Below are positions 36,887 to 45,593 of a stretch of DNA of 64,000 nt, in pieces. The notes under the pieces were generated by a model, which did no database searches, was not told the DNA's origin, and worked only from the letters and a program-made list of their open reading frames with translations. The stretch is from Sphingobacteriales bacterium. GTDB taxonomy: Bacteria > Bacteroidota > Bacteroidia > Chitinophagales > Chitinophagaceae. Numbering within the stretch: the first letter of the stretch is position 1; each line of letters starts with the position of its first letter. The position numbers and the translations under genes were made by a program. The DNA is taken from NCBI GenBank assembly GCA_003963365.1, contig RXJG01000005.1, positions 384,811-448,810 of the forward strand. Direction: 5' to 3'.

Positions 36887-37135
36887 ATGAGAAAGCAGCA
36901 CAGAGATTTACTGGTACTGATAAGGAATCAATCAACTATCCCACATTCCATTGATGCCGAAGTGGAAAAGCTTCATGAAATGCTCTTTCATGTAGAAACA
37001 ATGGAAAACCTTTGCATCGCAACAGAAATAATTGACCTTAACCGGTTTGCTTTGGTTACAAAGCCACATTTAATTGCCCGTGTACTCCGCCAGCGGGAAC
37101 TAAAGCCTTTCCAGTTTGTGAATAATAAAAATTAG
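36887..37135 (+). CDS. Small hypothetical protein
   Basis: An 82-residue, basic, soluble protein starting 19 bases after the small lipoprotein gene and ending directly against the stop of manC on the other strand. It is leucine- and glutamate-rich with a predicted helical start. I do not recognise it; a helical or DNA-binding role is only a guess. Confidence 0.5.
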   Translation: MRKQHRDLLVLIRNQSTIPHSIDAEVEKLHEMLFHVETMENLCIATEIIDLNRFALVTKPHLIARVLRQRELKPFQFVNNKN

Positions 37136-38218
37136 TTATAAATACTTCTCTCCCTTATTCCGTTTCACTTCCGCTACATATTCTTTAATCTCCTGTTCTT
37201 TATCTTTTTTGCAGATGAGCAATACATCTTTGGTGTCTACTATAATAAAATCTTCCAGCCCCTGTAATAATACCAGTTTATTTTTTTCTGCATGAATCAT
37301 GTTTTTGTTACTATCAAAAACAATAACATGATTGCCGCTAACAGCGTTATCAAAATAATCTTTCGGCATATTTTCAAATGCACTGTTCCAGGTGCCCAGG
37401 TCGCTCCAGCCAAAAGAAGAAGGAATGATATATACATTATCTGCTTTTTCCATTACCCCAAAATCGATAGAGATATTGGTGCATTGAGGGTAAACCCGTT
37501 CGATTGCTTCTTTTTCCTCCGCAGTATTGAAAAGATTTTTTTCAGCAGTAAATACCTCGGCCATCTCGGGCAAATATTTTTCAAATGCTTTTATAATATT
37601 TTGTACCTGCCATACAAAGATGCCCGCATTCCATAAAAAATCACCACTGGCAATAAAGGTCTGCGCCAGTTCAAGATTAGGTTTTTCAGTAAAGGTTTTT
37701 ACTTTATATACATTATCACTCACGGGGTACTGCTCGTGTTGTATATATCCATAACCGGTGTTGGGATAAGAAGGTTTTATACCTAATGTAATAAGTGCAT
37801 TATGCTTGCTTACAAAGTTGAGTGCTTCCAGGCAAACTTTAGTAAACGCTGTAGTGTCTGTTATTAAATGATCGGCCGGGGCACAAATTAAATTTCCTTT
37901 GGGATGTTTTTGCTGGAGTTTATAAGCGATATAAGCAATACAAGGCGCTGTGTTTTTACGGCTGGGTTCGCATAAAATATTTTCTTCCGCTAACTGTGGT
38001 ATTTGCTTTTTTACAATCTCTTTATACTCTGCAGAAGTAACAATGTAAATATTTTCACCGGGTATAAAGTTGGCAAACCGGGCATATGTATCCTGTACCA
38101 GTGTTTTGCCGGTACCCAGTATATCTAAAAATTGTTTGGGGAAATTTTGACGGCTCATTGGCCAGAAGCGGCTTCCGATTCCTCCTGCCATGATGGCCAC
38201 AAAGTGGTTCTTATTCAT
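37136..38218 (-). CDS. manC: Mannose-1-phosphate guanylyltransferase
   Basis: A 360-residue nucleotidyltransferase that makes GDP-mannose from GTP and mannose-1-phosphate. The signature IMAGGIGSRFWPMSR (about 9-23) with PKQFLDI, then FTEKPNLELAQ and WNAGIFVW in the middle, and SFGWSDLGTW near 265, is exact for the family. The short C-terminus shows this is the single-function form without the phosphomannose isomerase domain. GDP-mannose feeds surface glycan synthesis, in line with the glycosyltransferases nearby. Confidence 0.93.
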   Translation of the reverse strand: MNKNHFVAIMAGGIGSRFWPMSRQNFPKQFLDILGTGKTLVQDTYARFANFIPGENIYIVTSAEYKEIVKKQIPQLAEENILCEPSRKNTAPCIAYIAYKLQQKHPKGNLICAPADHLITDTTAFTKVCLEALNFVSKHNALITLGIKPSYPNTGYGYIQHEQYPVSDNVYKVKTFTEKPNLELAQTFIASGDFLWNAGIFVWQVQNIIKAFEKYLPEMAEVFTAEKNLFNTAEEKEAIERVYPQCTNISIDFGVMEKADNVYIIPSSFGWSDLGTWNSAFENMPKDYFDNAVSGNHVIVFDSNKNMIHAEKNKLVLLQGLEDFIIVDTKDVLLICKKDKEQEIKEYVAEVKRNKGEKYL

Positions 38219-38267
38219 TGCACCTGTCTTATTGGAGGCAAATATAAGTGAGTATATTGACAGGCAA

Positions 38268-39746
38268 TTATTTCTTTATCAAACTATCAATGATATACTG
38301 GAGCTGGGTATCATTATTCTCAAGAAAATCTTTGTAAGTAGATGGTACAATCCGGTTAGGTATAACACCCCGGCCTACCGGCTCATTAAATTTCCCGGGT
38401 AATGAGTGTTTTACATTCGCTATTGAAAATGAAAAACCAATTTTGGTATTGGGTAATTCATATTCTAACAAATGAAAACCATTGTGACGGTAATAACCCC
38501 CCTCTGTTTCTTCTCCCACAACAGTTGCTCTTCCTTCATTATAAAGTAGTGCGGCTAAATATGCAGCGGCTGAGGATACAGATGAATTGGTTACTAAAAA
38601 TACATTTCCGCTAAACCGGTTTTTATTAGGTTTCCACCATTCGTTTTTTTCTGGTGTGAGAAAGTGAAGGCTTGCACTGTCTTTTTTAAAATCTTCTTTA
38701 ATGATATCTTCCACTTCATCCCATTCACCGCTTCTGAAATTATCAGACGTATAATTAGCATAGGGTACCGCATTGAATTTTACCCATGCCGTATCAAATT
38801 CCCGGAAGCTACGGTTGGTTAAATAAGAATACAACAAGAAACAGTTTTTATAATTACCCCCGTTATTCTCCCTGAGGTCAATAATTAAATTTTTAATAGA
38901 AGGATTGGAGTTAAGCAGCCTGAAAGAATTGTTCATAAAATTATTGAACACTTTATCCCGGCTGTTGCTGCTGAAGTCCAGGGTACGAATGGTCATAAAT
39001 GCTACGCCAAGGGAATCATTCACATTAAAATCATAATCATAATCATTAGCGTCATAATAAAACTGGTGGGATGATTTTTCCAGTAATCTTTTACGACTAA
39101 TTGCGTTTAACAGTACTGTTTGTATTTTGGCATTGTTATTCAGTTTGTACTTTACTTCAAAGTTTTCACTGCCGCCAAAGTGCAGGTAATAATTATAGGC
39201 AAAATTTTCTGCTGCCATTTTATACTTTGGTTTGGTAATAAACCCATCAGTAGTATGGTAGCTAAGCATTTCCTGTAAAATATTATCTGCCGGTATTCCG
39301 TTTACAGATATAATAATACTTCCCAATGGCAAATCATCTCCCGATGCATTTACACAAAGTTTGTTTTCGATATAAATTAAATTGAGTGGAAAAAAGAACC
39401 GCTTATTATCCAGGCTGCGGTTATCCGCTTCTGACAAATAAACCGCTGTGTGTGCACAACCAATGCGATCGGCTATATACACCAGCTTATTATAAAATTC
39501 TCTTTTGCTGATGTCCTGTGTTATCGTTTGCCGAATGCTGTCAAACAAATTGGTGATCTCAAACTTTGAATGATATTCATATAAACCCGGATGCGCCTTT
39601 TCCAGTATGTTACGATATAAATCATAATCATCTTTCATTTCCCTTGGGGAAATTTCTTTATCTAATATGTCTTTGCTGAAAAAATTTTTGCAGGAGCTAA
39701 GGCCTAATGTTATAATAAGTATTGATATGAAAAGAAGGCTTCTCAT
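38268..39746 (-). CDS. S41-family peptidase lipoprotein
   Basis: A 492-residue protein with lipobox GLSSC (Cys19 from the chosen ATG). The tail-specific-protease C-terminal region is present: NLIIDLRENNGGNYKN, then FLVTNSSVSSAAAYLAALL with the nucleophilic serine, and VGEETEGG after it. A PDZ-like part (GSIIISVNGIPADNILQEM) precedes it. It cuts periplasmic proteins near their C-termini. I chose the ATG at 39746; the longer frame adds 14 polar residues before the signal. The catalytic lysine cannot be placed surely from sequence alone. Confidence 0.85.
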   Translation of the reverse strand: MRSLLFISILIITLGLSSCKNFFSKDILDKEISPREMKDDYDLYRNILEKAHPGLYEYHSKFEITNLFDSIRQTITQDISKREFYNKLVYIADRIGCAHTAVYLSEADNRSLDNKRFFFPLNLIYIENKLCVNASGDDLPLGSIIISVNGIPADNILQEMLSYHTTDGFITKPKYKMAAENFAYNYYLHFGGSENFEVKYKLNNNAKIQTVLLNAISRKRLLEKSSHQFYYDANDYDYDFNVNDSLGVAFMTIRTLDFSSNSRDKVFNNFMNNSFRLLNSNPSIKNLIIDLRENNGGNYKNCFLLYSYLTNRSFREFDTAWVKFNAVPYANYTSDNFRSGEWDEVEDIIKEDFKKDSASLHFLTPEKNEWWKPNKNRFSGNVFLVTNSSVSSAAAYLAALLYNEGRATVVGEETEGGYYRHNGFHLLEYELPNTKIGFSFSIANVKHSLPGKFNEPVGRGVIPNRIVPSTYKDFLENNDTQLQYIIDSLIKK

Positions 39747-39806
39747 GGTAATAAAAAATGGATTTATTGGATTTTTTTTGTGGCGCAATATAAATAAACA
39801 AAATGG

Positions 39807-40781
39807 TTATATCAAACCTTCCCGAATCAAATCGTGTAAATGCAACACTCCGTCATACTCTCCCCTATTCAATACCACCAACTGGGAAATGTCATTGCTC
39901 CGCATCTTATCCAGTGCATCCACGGCTAATTCATCTGCTTCAATCGTTTTAGGATTCGGGTTCATAATATCTTTTGCAGTTACTTTATCAAAAGCAATTC
40001 CTTTCTCCAGCATACGGCGCAGGTCTCCATCGGTAATAATGCCCAGTAACTTTTTGTTTTCCATTACGGCCGTTGCTCCCAATCTTTTTTTCGTCATCTC
40101 CACAATAACCTGTTTAATATCTGCCTCTGCATTTACTTCAGGTTTTTCATTTTGCTTGTATAAATCGGCTACTCTTAAATAAAGTTTTTTACCCAGCATT
40201 CCCCCGGGGTGAAATTTGGCAAAATCATCACTGCCAAAACCATTCATCTCCATTAATGTAACCGCTAATGCATCACCCATTACCAATTGGGCTGTGGTGC
40301 TGCTGGTAGGTGCCAGGTTATTGGGACAAGCCTCCTGCTCAACGGTTGTGTTTAAAATAATATCGCTGTTAGTGGCCAGGAAAGATTGGGTGTTCCCCAC
40401 CATTCCAATTAATATATTGCCAAAATTTTTTATTAAAGGCACCAGCACTTTTATCTCAGGGCTTTCACCACTCTTGCTGATGATCAAAACCACATCCTCC
40501 TGTTGCACCATCCCTAAATCACCATGAATTGCATCTGCTGCATGTAAAAATATAGCTGGTGTGCCGGTTGAGTTTAAGGTAGCCACAATTTTCTGGGCAA
40601 TAATGGCACTTTTACCAATACCGCTTATAACTAACCTGCCTTTTGAACTGCGAATGGCTTCAATCGCTTTTTCAAAACTATCATCTACCAGCTTTTCTAA
40701 TGAGGCCACGGCTTCCGCTTCAAGCCGAATGGTATTAATTGCAACAGAGCGAGTATCTATCGTGGACAAATTGTTCATCAT
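39807..40781 (-). CDS. kdsD: Arabinose-5-phosphate isomerase (KdsD/KpsF family)
   Basis: A 324-residue enzyme that converts ribulose-5-phosphate to arabinose-5-phosphate for Kdo synthesis. It has a SIS domain (about 30-170, GKSAIIAQKIVATLNSTG, SKSGESPEIKVLVP and SSTTAQLVMGDALA) and two C-terminal CBS domains (about 205-324, GIITDGDLRRML and LHLHDLIREG). Cytosolic. It fits the surrounding lipopolysaccharide and capsule genes but is separated from them by the peptidase. Confidence 0.92.
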   Translation of the reverse strand: MMNNLSTIDTRSVAINTIRLEAEAVASLEKLVDDSFEKAIEAIRSSKGRLVISGIGKSAIIAQKIVATLNSTGTPAIFLHAADAIHGDLGMVQQEDVVLIISKSGESPEIKVLVPLIKNFGNILIGMVGNTQSFLATNSDIILNTTVEQEACPNNLAPTSSTTAQLVMGDALAVTLMEMNGFGSDDFAKFHPGGMLGKKLYLRVADLYKQNEKPEVNAEADIKQVIVEMTKKRLGATAVMENKKLLGIITDGDLRRMLEKGIAFDKVTAKDIMNPNPKTIEADELAVDALDKMRSNDISQLVVLNRGEYDGVLHLHDLIREGLI

Positions 40782-40844
40782 TTAATGGGCAAAAATATCT
40801 ATTTTAATAGACGGTGCGGAAGAAAAATAACCAAAACGGCCAAA

Positions 40845-41039
40845 TCATTGTCCGCTGCGGCTTACGAACTGACGGTTAATAACAGATTCGATTGGGTTTT
40901 CTGGCAGTTTTAAAGTAAATTCGCAGTCCTTTTTCAGGAAAACAACTGCTAAGAAGTGAGACTGAACGGTGCGTAAGGGATCCACCACAGATTTTTCAAC
41001 CCTCTTCACACCCGTGACCTTAAACAGGTATTTAAACAT
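40845..41039 (-). CDS. Small conserved-looking hypothetical protein
   Basis: A 64-residue soluble frame with balanced charge and codon use resembling its neighbours (MFKYLFKVTGVKRVEK at the start). It fills most of the 296-bp gap between kdsD and recQ and starts 38 bp from the recQ start, divergently. I cannot name a family. A chance frame is possible, but the low-complexity signs of shadow frames are absent. Confidence 0.5.
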   Translation of the reverse strand: MFKYLFKVTGVKRVEKSVVDPLRTVQSHFLAVVFLKKDCEFTLKLPENPIESVINRQFVSRSGQ

Positions 41040-41077
41040 TGGCTACTATTTAGTGCCAGCAGAAAACGTATTAATAA

Positions 41078-43384
41078 ATGGCAACATCAACAAAGAAAGC
41101 GGCAGCAAAAGCAAAACCAGCAGCTGCCAAAAAAGTAAAAGAAACAACCACTAAATCAACTGGTGTAAAAACAGCTAACCTTTATACGAGTAAGCAACTC
41201 CACGAAGCTTTGCAGGAACATTTTGGCTTTGAAGGATTCAAAGGCAACCAGGAAGCAGTTATTCAAAGCATCCTTGCCGGTAAAGATACTTTTGTTATTA
41301 AGCCCACCGGTGGTGGTAAAAGTTTATGTTACCAGTTACCGGCTATTATGAGCGAAGGGGTTTCCATCATCGTTTCTCCATTAATTGCCCTGATGAAAAA
41401 CCAGGTGGATTTGGTTCGCAGTTACAGCAGTAAAGATGATGTGGCACATTTCTTAAATTCTACTTTAACTAAAAAAGAAATAAAAGAAGTACACGATGAT
41501 TTGCTGGGCGGCAAAACAAAAATGCTGTACGTAGCTCCTGAAACATTAACCAAACAGGAGAACCTTGAATTCTTTTCTGACTTAAAAATATCCTTCTTCG
41601 CTGTAGATGAAGCACACTGTATTTCAGAATGGGGACATGATTTCAGGCCGGAGTACAGGAGACTGAGAGAGATGATGGACCAGATAAGTCCCAATGCTGC
41701 CGTAATTGCGTTAACGGCTACTGCTACTCCCAAAGTACAAAGTGATATAGTAAAGAACCTGGATTTACGCAACCCCAATATTTATATTTCTTCTTTCAAC
41801 CGTCCTAATCTTTATTACGAAATACAACCCAAGATTAAGAAAGAGCAAACGATTAAAAGTATTGTTCGCTTTATTACTCAGAGCAAGGGCAAGAGCGGTA
41901 TCATCTATACCCTTAACCGTAAAACAACCGAAGAGCTGGCTGATATTTTAATGGCGAATGGAGTAAAAGCGGTTGCTTATCATGCGGGATTGGATAGTAA
42001 ACTGAGAGCAGAAAGACAGGATTTGTTTTTGAATGAAGATGTGCAGGTGATTGTAGCTACCATCGCTTTCGGAATGGGTATTGATAAGCCCGATATCCGT
42101 TTTGTAATTCACTTCAACATCCCCAAGAGTATTGAAAACTATTACCAGGAAACCGGTCGTGCCGGCCGGGATGGAATGGAAGGAAAATGTATTCTTTACT
42201 ATTCACATAAAGATGTTTCTAAATTAGAACTGTTCTTAAAAGATAAACCGCTTAGCGAAAGAGAAGTAGGTTCCCAGTTAATCCAGGAAACAGTAGCTTT
42301 TGCTGAAACAGGTGTTTGCCGCCGTAAAGTATTGATGAGTTATTTTGGTGAAGAGTACGATGCCGGTAAAAGTTGTGGTCATTGCGACAACTGTTTAAAT
42401 CCTAAAGAAAAGATCGAAGCAAAAGACCATGCCGTGATTGTATTAAAAACAATCAAAGCACTGGATGAACGTTTCCCAACGGATTATGTAGTGAATATGA
42501 TTGTGGGAAGAATGACGCCGCAAATACAGATGTATCGTCATGATGGTTTACCGGTGTTTGCACAGGGTAACGACCAGCCGGAGCATTTCTGGAATTCTTT
42601 GGTTCGTCAGCTTTTGTTGGAAGATTTGATATCAAAAGACATTGAAGAATATGGTTTGCTGAAGATGACAAAAAAAGGAGAGGATTTTCTGAAAAAACCA
42701 AAATCTTTCAAAATCGTTCTCAATAATCTCTATGAAGATGCGAATGAAGATGACGATGAAGATGGTGCTGGTGCGGCCGGAGCTGGTGCGGCCGATGAGA
42801 AGTTACTGGAGATGCTGAAAGAGCTGCGTAAAAAAGTATCCAAACAAAAAAATCTTCCTCCATTTGTCATCTTCCTGGAATCTTCATTAGAGGATATGGC
42901 CACCATGTATCCTACCACTATGGAAGAGCTGGAAAAAATACAGGGTGTGAGCAAAGGAAAGGCTTTGCGTTATGGCAAACCTTTTATTGAAATGATTGCG
43001 GCTTACGTGGAAGAAAATGATATTACCCGCCCGGATGATTTTATTATGAAGAGTGTGGCTAACAAGAGCAACAATAAAATTTATATCATTCAAAACGTAG
43101 ATAAGAAGATACCGCTCGAAATCATTGCTAAAAACAAAGATCTTAACCTGAACACACTGCTGGAAGAAATGGAAACCATTGCTGCCAGTGGCACCAAACT
43201 CAACCTTGATTATGCTATTGATGAAATGCTGGATGAGTATGAACAGGAAGAAATAATTGATTATTTCAAAGGTTGTGAAACCTCCTCATTACAGGTAGCA
43301 CAGGAAGAATTAGCTGATGGAAATTTTAGCTGGGAACAGTTGAAAATCATGCGGATTAAATTCCTGGGAGTGTTCGGTAACTAG
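41078..43384 (+). CDS. recQ: RecQ-family ATP-dependent DNA helicase
   Basis: A 768-residue 3'-5' helicase: Walker [16 protein letters not shown] near 75-90, [17 protein letters not shown] near 183-199, [17 protein letters not shown] near 356, and zinc cysteines [12 protein letters not shown] with CGHCDNC. After RQC comes an HRDC-like domain (about 600-660) and a further HTH-type C-terminal domain. Unusual points are the N-terminal Lys/Ala-rich tail (residues 2-30), which looks like a histone H1 or DNA-binding tail, and an acidic/Gly-Ala stretch ([16 protein letters not shown]) near 555. Confidence 0.93.
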   Translation: MATSTKKAAAKAKPAAAKKVKETTTKSTGVKTANLYTSKQLHEALQEHFGFEGFKGNQEAVIQSILAGKDTFVIKPTGGGKSLCYQLPAIMSEGVSIIVSPLIALMKNQVDLVRSYSSKDDVAHFLNSTLTKKEIKEVHDDLLGGKTKMLYVAPETLTKQENLEFFSDLKISFFAVDEAHCISEWGHDFRPEYRRLREMMDQISPNAAVIALTATATPKVQSDIVKNLDLRNPNIYISSFNRPNLYYEIQPKIKKEQTIKSIVRFITQSKGKSGIIYTLNRKTTEELADILMANGVKAVAYHAGLDSKLRAERQDLFLNEDVQVIVATIAFGMGIDKPDIRFVIHFNIPKSIENYYQETGRAGRDGMEGKCILYYSHKDVSKLELFLKDKPLSEREVGSQLIQETVAFAETGVCRRKVLMSYFGEEYDAGKSCGHCDNCLNPKEKIEAKDHAVIVLKTIKALDERFPTDYVVNMIVGRMTPQIQMYRHDGLPVFAQGNDQPEHFWNSLVRQLLLEDLISKDIEEYGLLKMTKKGEDFLKKPKSFKIVLNNLYEDANEDDDEDGAGAAGAGAADEKLLEMLKELRKKVSKQKNLPPFVIFLESSLEDMATMYPTTMEELEKIQGVSKGKALRYGKPFIEMIAAYVEENDITRPDDFIMKSVANKSNNKIYIIQNVDKKIPLEIIAKNKDLNLNTLLEEMETIAASGTKLNLDYAIDEMLDEYEQEEIIDYFKGCETSSLQVAQEELADGNFSWEQLKIMRIKFLGVFGN

Positions 43385-43429
43385 CAAAAGAATCTTGTAA
43401 TTAGTTGTGGATTTTATGTGAATTCCCTC

Positions 43430-43437
43430 TATATTTG
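43430..43437 (+). promoter_or_regulatory. TAnnTTTG promoter box for tRNA-Phe
   Basis: TATATTTG followed by C matches the Bacteroidota -7 element exactly and lies about 50 bases before the tRNA. A TTG at 43405-43407, 22 bases upstream, is a plausible -33 element. Confidence 0.6.
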
Positions 43438-43488
43438 CAGCCCAATTCAATATTCAACATTCCTTGTTCGATATTGGATATTCAAAGC

Positions 43489-43561
43489 GGTGCGGTAGCT
43501 CAGTCGGTAGAGCAAAGGACTGAAAATCCTTGTGTCGGCGGTTCGATCCCGCCCCACACCA
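43489..43561 (+). tRNA. tRNA-Phe (GAA)
   Basis: A 73-base cloverleaf without encoded CCA. D-arm GCTC...GAGC, anticodon stem AAGGA/TCCTT with loop CTGAAAA (anticodon GAA), variable GTGTC, and T-arm GGCGG-TTCGATC-CCGCC. The acceptor strands GGTGCGG and CCACACC pair at six of seven positions; position 5-68 is a C-A mismatch, where a T at position 5 would pair. Discriminator base is A. Confidence 0.93.
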
Positions 43562-43569
43562 CAAGCTTT

Positions 43570-43599
43570 AAAACCCTGGCAGTAATGCTGGGGTTTTTT
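43570..43599 (+). terminator. Terminator after tRNA-Phe
   Basis: AAAACCCTGGCA pairs with TGCTGGGGTTTT (two wobble pairs) over a GTAA loop, followed by a T-run: an intrinsic terminator. Confidence 0.8.
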
Positions 43600-43650
43600 G
43601 TTTTATGCACTTTCTTCAGAGATAATCTGTTGGGCGGTTCCCACCCTTCC

Positions 43651-43860
43651 CGTCATTGCGAGGAGGAGGTACGACGACGTGGCAATCTGCCAAAGATTTA
43701 TACTGCCGCTGATGATGGAACAATAGTACGCATACCCGGCAGATGTCTCACTGCGTTCGACATGACGGTGTTAAATCAAGGCGTCATTCCGATCCCGATT
43801 GATCGGGAGAGGAATCCGCTCAAAATATGCACTGCTGATGATGATTGAACAACAGTTCAC
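43651..43860. repeat. Compound palindromic repeat, two related units
   Basis: Two diverged units lie in tandem. Unit 1 (about 43651-43730) starts CGTCATTGCGAGGAGG, with inner ATTGC/GCAAT arms. Unit 2 (about 43782-43860) starts CGTCATTCCGATCCCG, with ATTCC/GGAAT arms and an inner CCCGAT..ATCGGG palindrome. After the palindrome both continue with a similar stretch (ACTGCCGCTGATGATG and ACTGCTGATGATGATTG). Between them is AGATGTCTCACTGCG..CGACATGACG. GTCATTGCGAGG-type palindromes are known scattered bacterial repeats. No gene is present in 43600-43972; an open frame there is chance. Confidence 0.7.
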
Positions 43861-43972
43861 GAGCCAGGTGCCAATTGTGTCTGCTTATAATGCCTTAGAA
43901 ATATTGGTATCATGGATCTTTTATTTACTTTCGAAATTAATATAGCGAAATAAATTAGTATTTAAGAAAAAG

Positions 43973-43997
43973 TATTTACTAAATTTGTTAGTAAATA
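43973..43997 (+). promoter_or_regulatory. Promoter with a perfect inverted-repeat operator before the methyltransferase
   Basis: TATTTACTAA (43973-43982) and TTAGTAAATA (43988-43997) are exact inverted repeats with a 5-base spacer. The TAAATTTG box (43980-43987) matches the Bacteroidota -7 promoter element and lies inside the palindrome. The ATG of the methyltransferase is at 44006. A dimeric DNA-binding protein bound here would cover the promoter. This arrangement is typical for autoregulated restriction-modification operons. Confidence 0.7.
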
Positions 43998-44005
43998 TCA
44001 CTTAT

Positions 44006-45589
44006 ATGAAGAAAAAAGAACTGCTTACTATTAAAGAGGCTAGCCAATGGGCATCAAAATACCTGGACAAAAATGTTACTACTTCCAACATTTCATACCT
44101 TATCCAATATGGTAGGGTAAAAAGAATAGGAGATAATGGTTCTACTCAGGTTCTTAAAGAAGAATTGGTTGAATACTATAAAGATCAAAAGAAATCCCGG
44201 CAAGAGGAATGGAAAGAGCAGCTCGGCGAAGACTTAAATTGGGCTTTATCGTTTGAGCAATACAAAGAAGCTGAAACTACAAAACACGTACACCGACTTC
44301 ATCCATACAAAGGGAAATTCATTCCTCAATTAGTTGAATATTTTCTAGACAATCACACTGACAAATTCAAAAAGGAAGTGTATTTCAAGCGTGGTGATAT
44401 TGTTTATGACCCGTTCTCCGGAAGCGGGACAACAATGGTTCAGGCTTGTGAGTTAGGTATACATGCTGTTGGAAATGATGTTTCTTCTTTCAATGCACTG
44501 ATTGGTAATTGTAAAGTCACAAAATATAACCTTGTTGATGTTCAGACTGAAATAGACAGAATTTCTAAGGCATTAAAATCATTTTTGGCTGACCATAAAA
44601 CACTTGAATTTGAAGACAGACTTTTAAAAGAGTTGTATGTTTTTAACAACAAGTTTTTCCCAGCTCCTGAATATAAATATAAGGTTAAACGTAAGGAAAT
44701 TGATGAAAATACTTATGGAGAAGAAAAGGAAAAAGAATTTTTGCCAGTATTCAACAAGCTGGTTAAGGAATATAAAATAAAACTACGTCAAGATAAAGAA
44801 GATTCATTCCTTGATAAATGGTATACTCAACACATACGGGATGAAATTCAATTTGTATTTGATGAAATCAAAAAAATTAAAGATACTGACACACAAAAAA
44901 TTATTAGTGTTATACTTAGTAGAACAATAAGAAGTTGCAGAGCGACTACACATGCTGATTTAGCAACATTACTTGAACCAATAACTGCAACTTACTACTG
45001 TGGTAAACATGGAAAAATGTGTAAGCCGCTTTTTTCTATTCTCAAATGGTGGGAAACGTATTCCAAAGACACGGTAAAAAGATTAGCTGAATACAACAAA
45101 CTCCGAAAAGATACATTCCACACTTGTTTAACTGGCGACAGTAGAAACATTGACATTATAGACGGATTAAAAAAACTCAATCCTGATTTTGCAAAACTTG
45201 TCAAGAAGCAAAAAATCAAAGGTATATTTTCATCACCACCATATGTTGGGTTAATAGACTATCACGAACAACATGCATATGCTTATGATTTGTTTGGTTT
45301 TGAACGCAAAGATGAACTAGAAATTGGTCCGCTTTTTAAAGGACAAGGTAAAGAAGCAAAACAAAGCTACATTCAAGGTTTGAGTGATGTATTGAATAAT
45401 GTCAAGAAATTTCTTGTTGAAGATTATGATATTTTCCTTGTGGCAAACGACAAATACAATATGTATCCGACAATAGCAGAGAATGCGGGTATGCAAATAG
45501 TAAATCAATATAAGCGGCCAGTATTAAACCGAACTGAAAAAGATAAGGGTGCCTATGCTGAGATAATTTTTCATTTAAAAAAAATATAG
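44006..45589 (+). CDS. HTH-fused DNA methyltransferase (amino-group type)
   Basis: A 527-residue protein. Residues 1-60 form an excisionase-like helix-turn-helix (LTIKEASQWASKYL, then NISYLIQYGRVKRIG). The AdoMet-binding motif DPFSGSGTT is at 135-143 and the catalytic motif SSPPY at 409-413, so the order is binding motif, long insert, then catalysis, as in alpha-type rather than beta-type enzymes. HPYKGKFIPQLVEYF at 99-113 is a typical companion motif. SPPY favours N4-cytosine methylation. It leads the operon; the ATG at 44006 is used because the TTG at 43985 lies inside the operator. It presumably protects DNA from the downstream endonucleases. Confidence 0.85.
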   Translation: MKKKELLTIKEASQWASKYLDKNVTTSNISYLIQYGRVKRIGDNGSTQVLKEELVEYYKDQKKSRQEEWKEQLGEDLNWALSFEQYKEAETTKHVHRLHPYKGKFIPQLVEYFLDNHTDKFKKEVYFKRGDIVYDPFSGSGTTMVQACELGIHAVGNDVSSFNALIGNCKVTKYNLVDVQTEIDRISKALKSFLADHKTLEFEDRLLKELYVFNNKFFPAPEYKYKVKRKEIDENTYGEEKEKEFLPVFNKLVKEYKIKLRQDKEDSFLDKWYTQHIRDEIQFVFDEIKKIKDTDTQKIISVILSRTIRSCRATTHADLATLLEPITATYYCGKHGKMCKPLFSILKWWETYSKDTVKRLAEYNKLRKDTFHTCLTGDSRNIDIIDGLKKLNPDFAKLVKKQKIKGIFSSPPYVGLIDYHEQHAYAYDLFGFERKDELEIGPLFKGQGKEAKQSYIQGLSDVLNNVKKFLVEDYDIFLVANDKYNMYPTIAENAGMQIVNQYKRPVLNRTEKDKGAYAEIIFHLKKI

Positions 45590-45593
45590 AATA

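Noticed and set aside
43405-43848. 147-residue open frame across the tRNA and the palindromic repeat
   Set aside because: It runs over the tRNA-Phe gene, its terminator and repeat units, and its product has no protein-like pattern.
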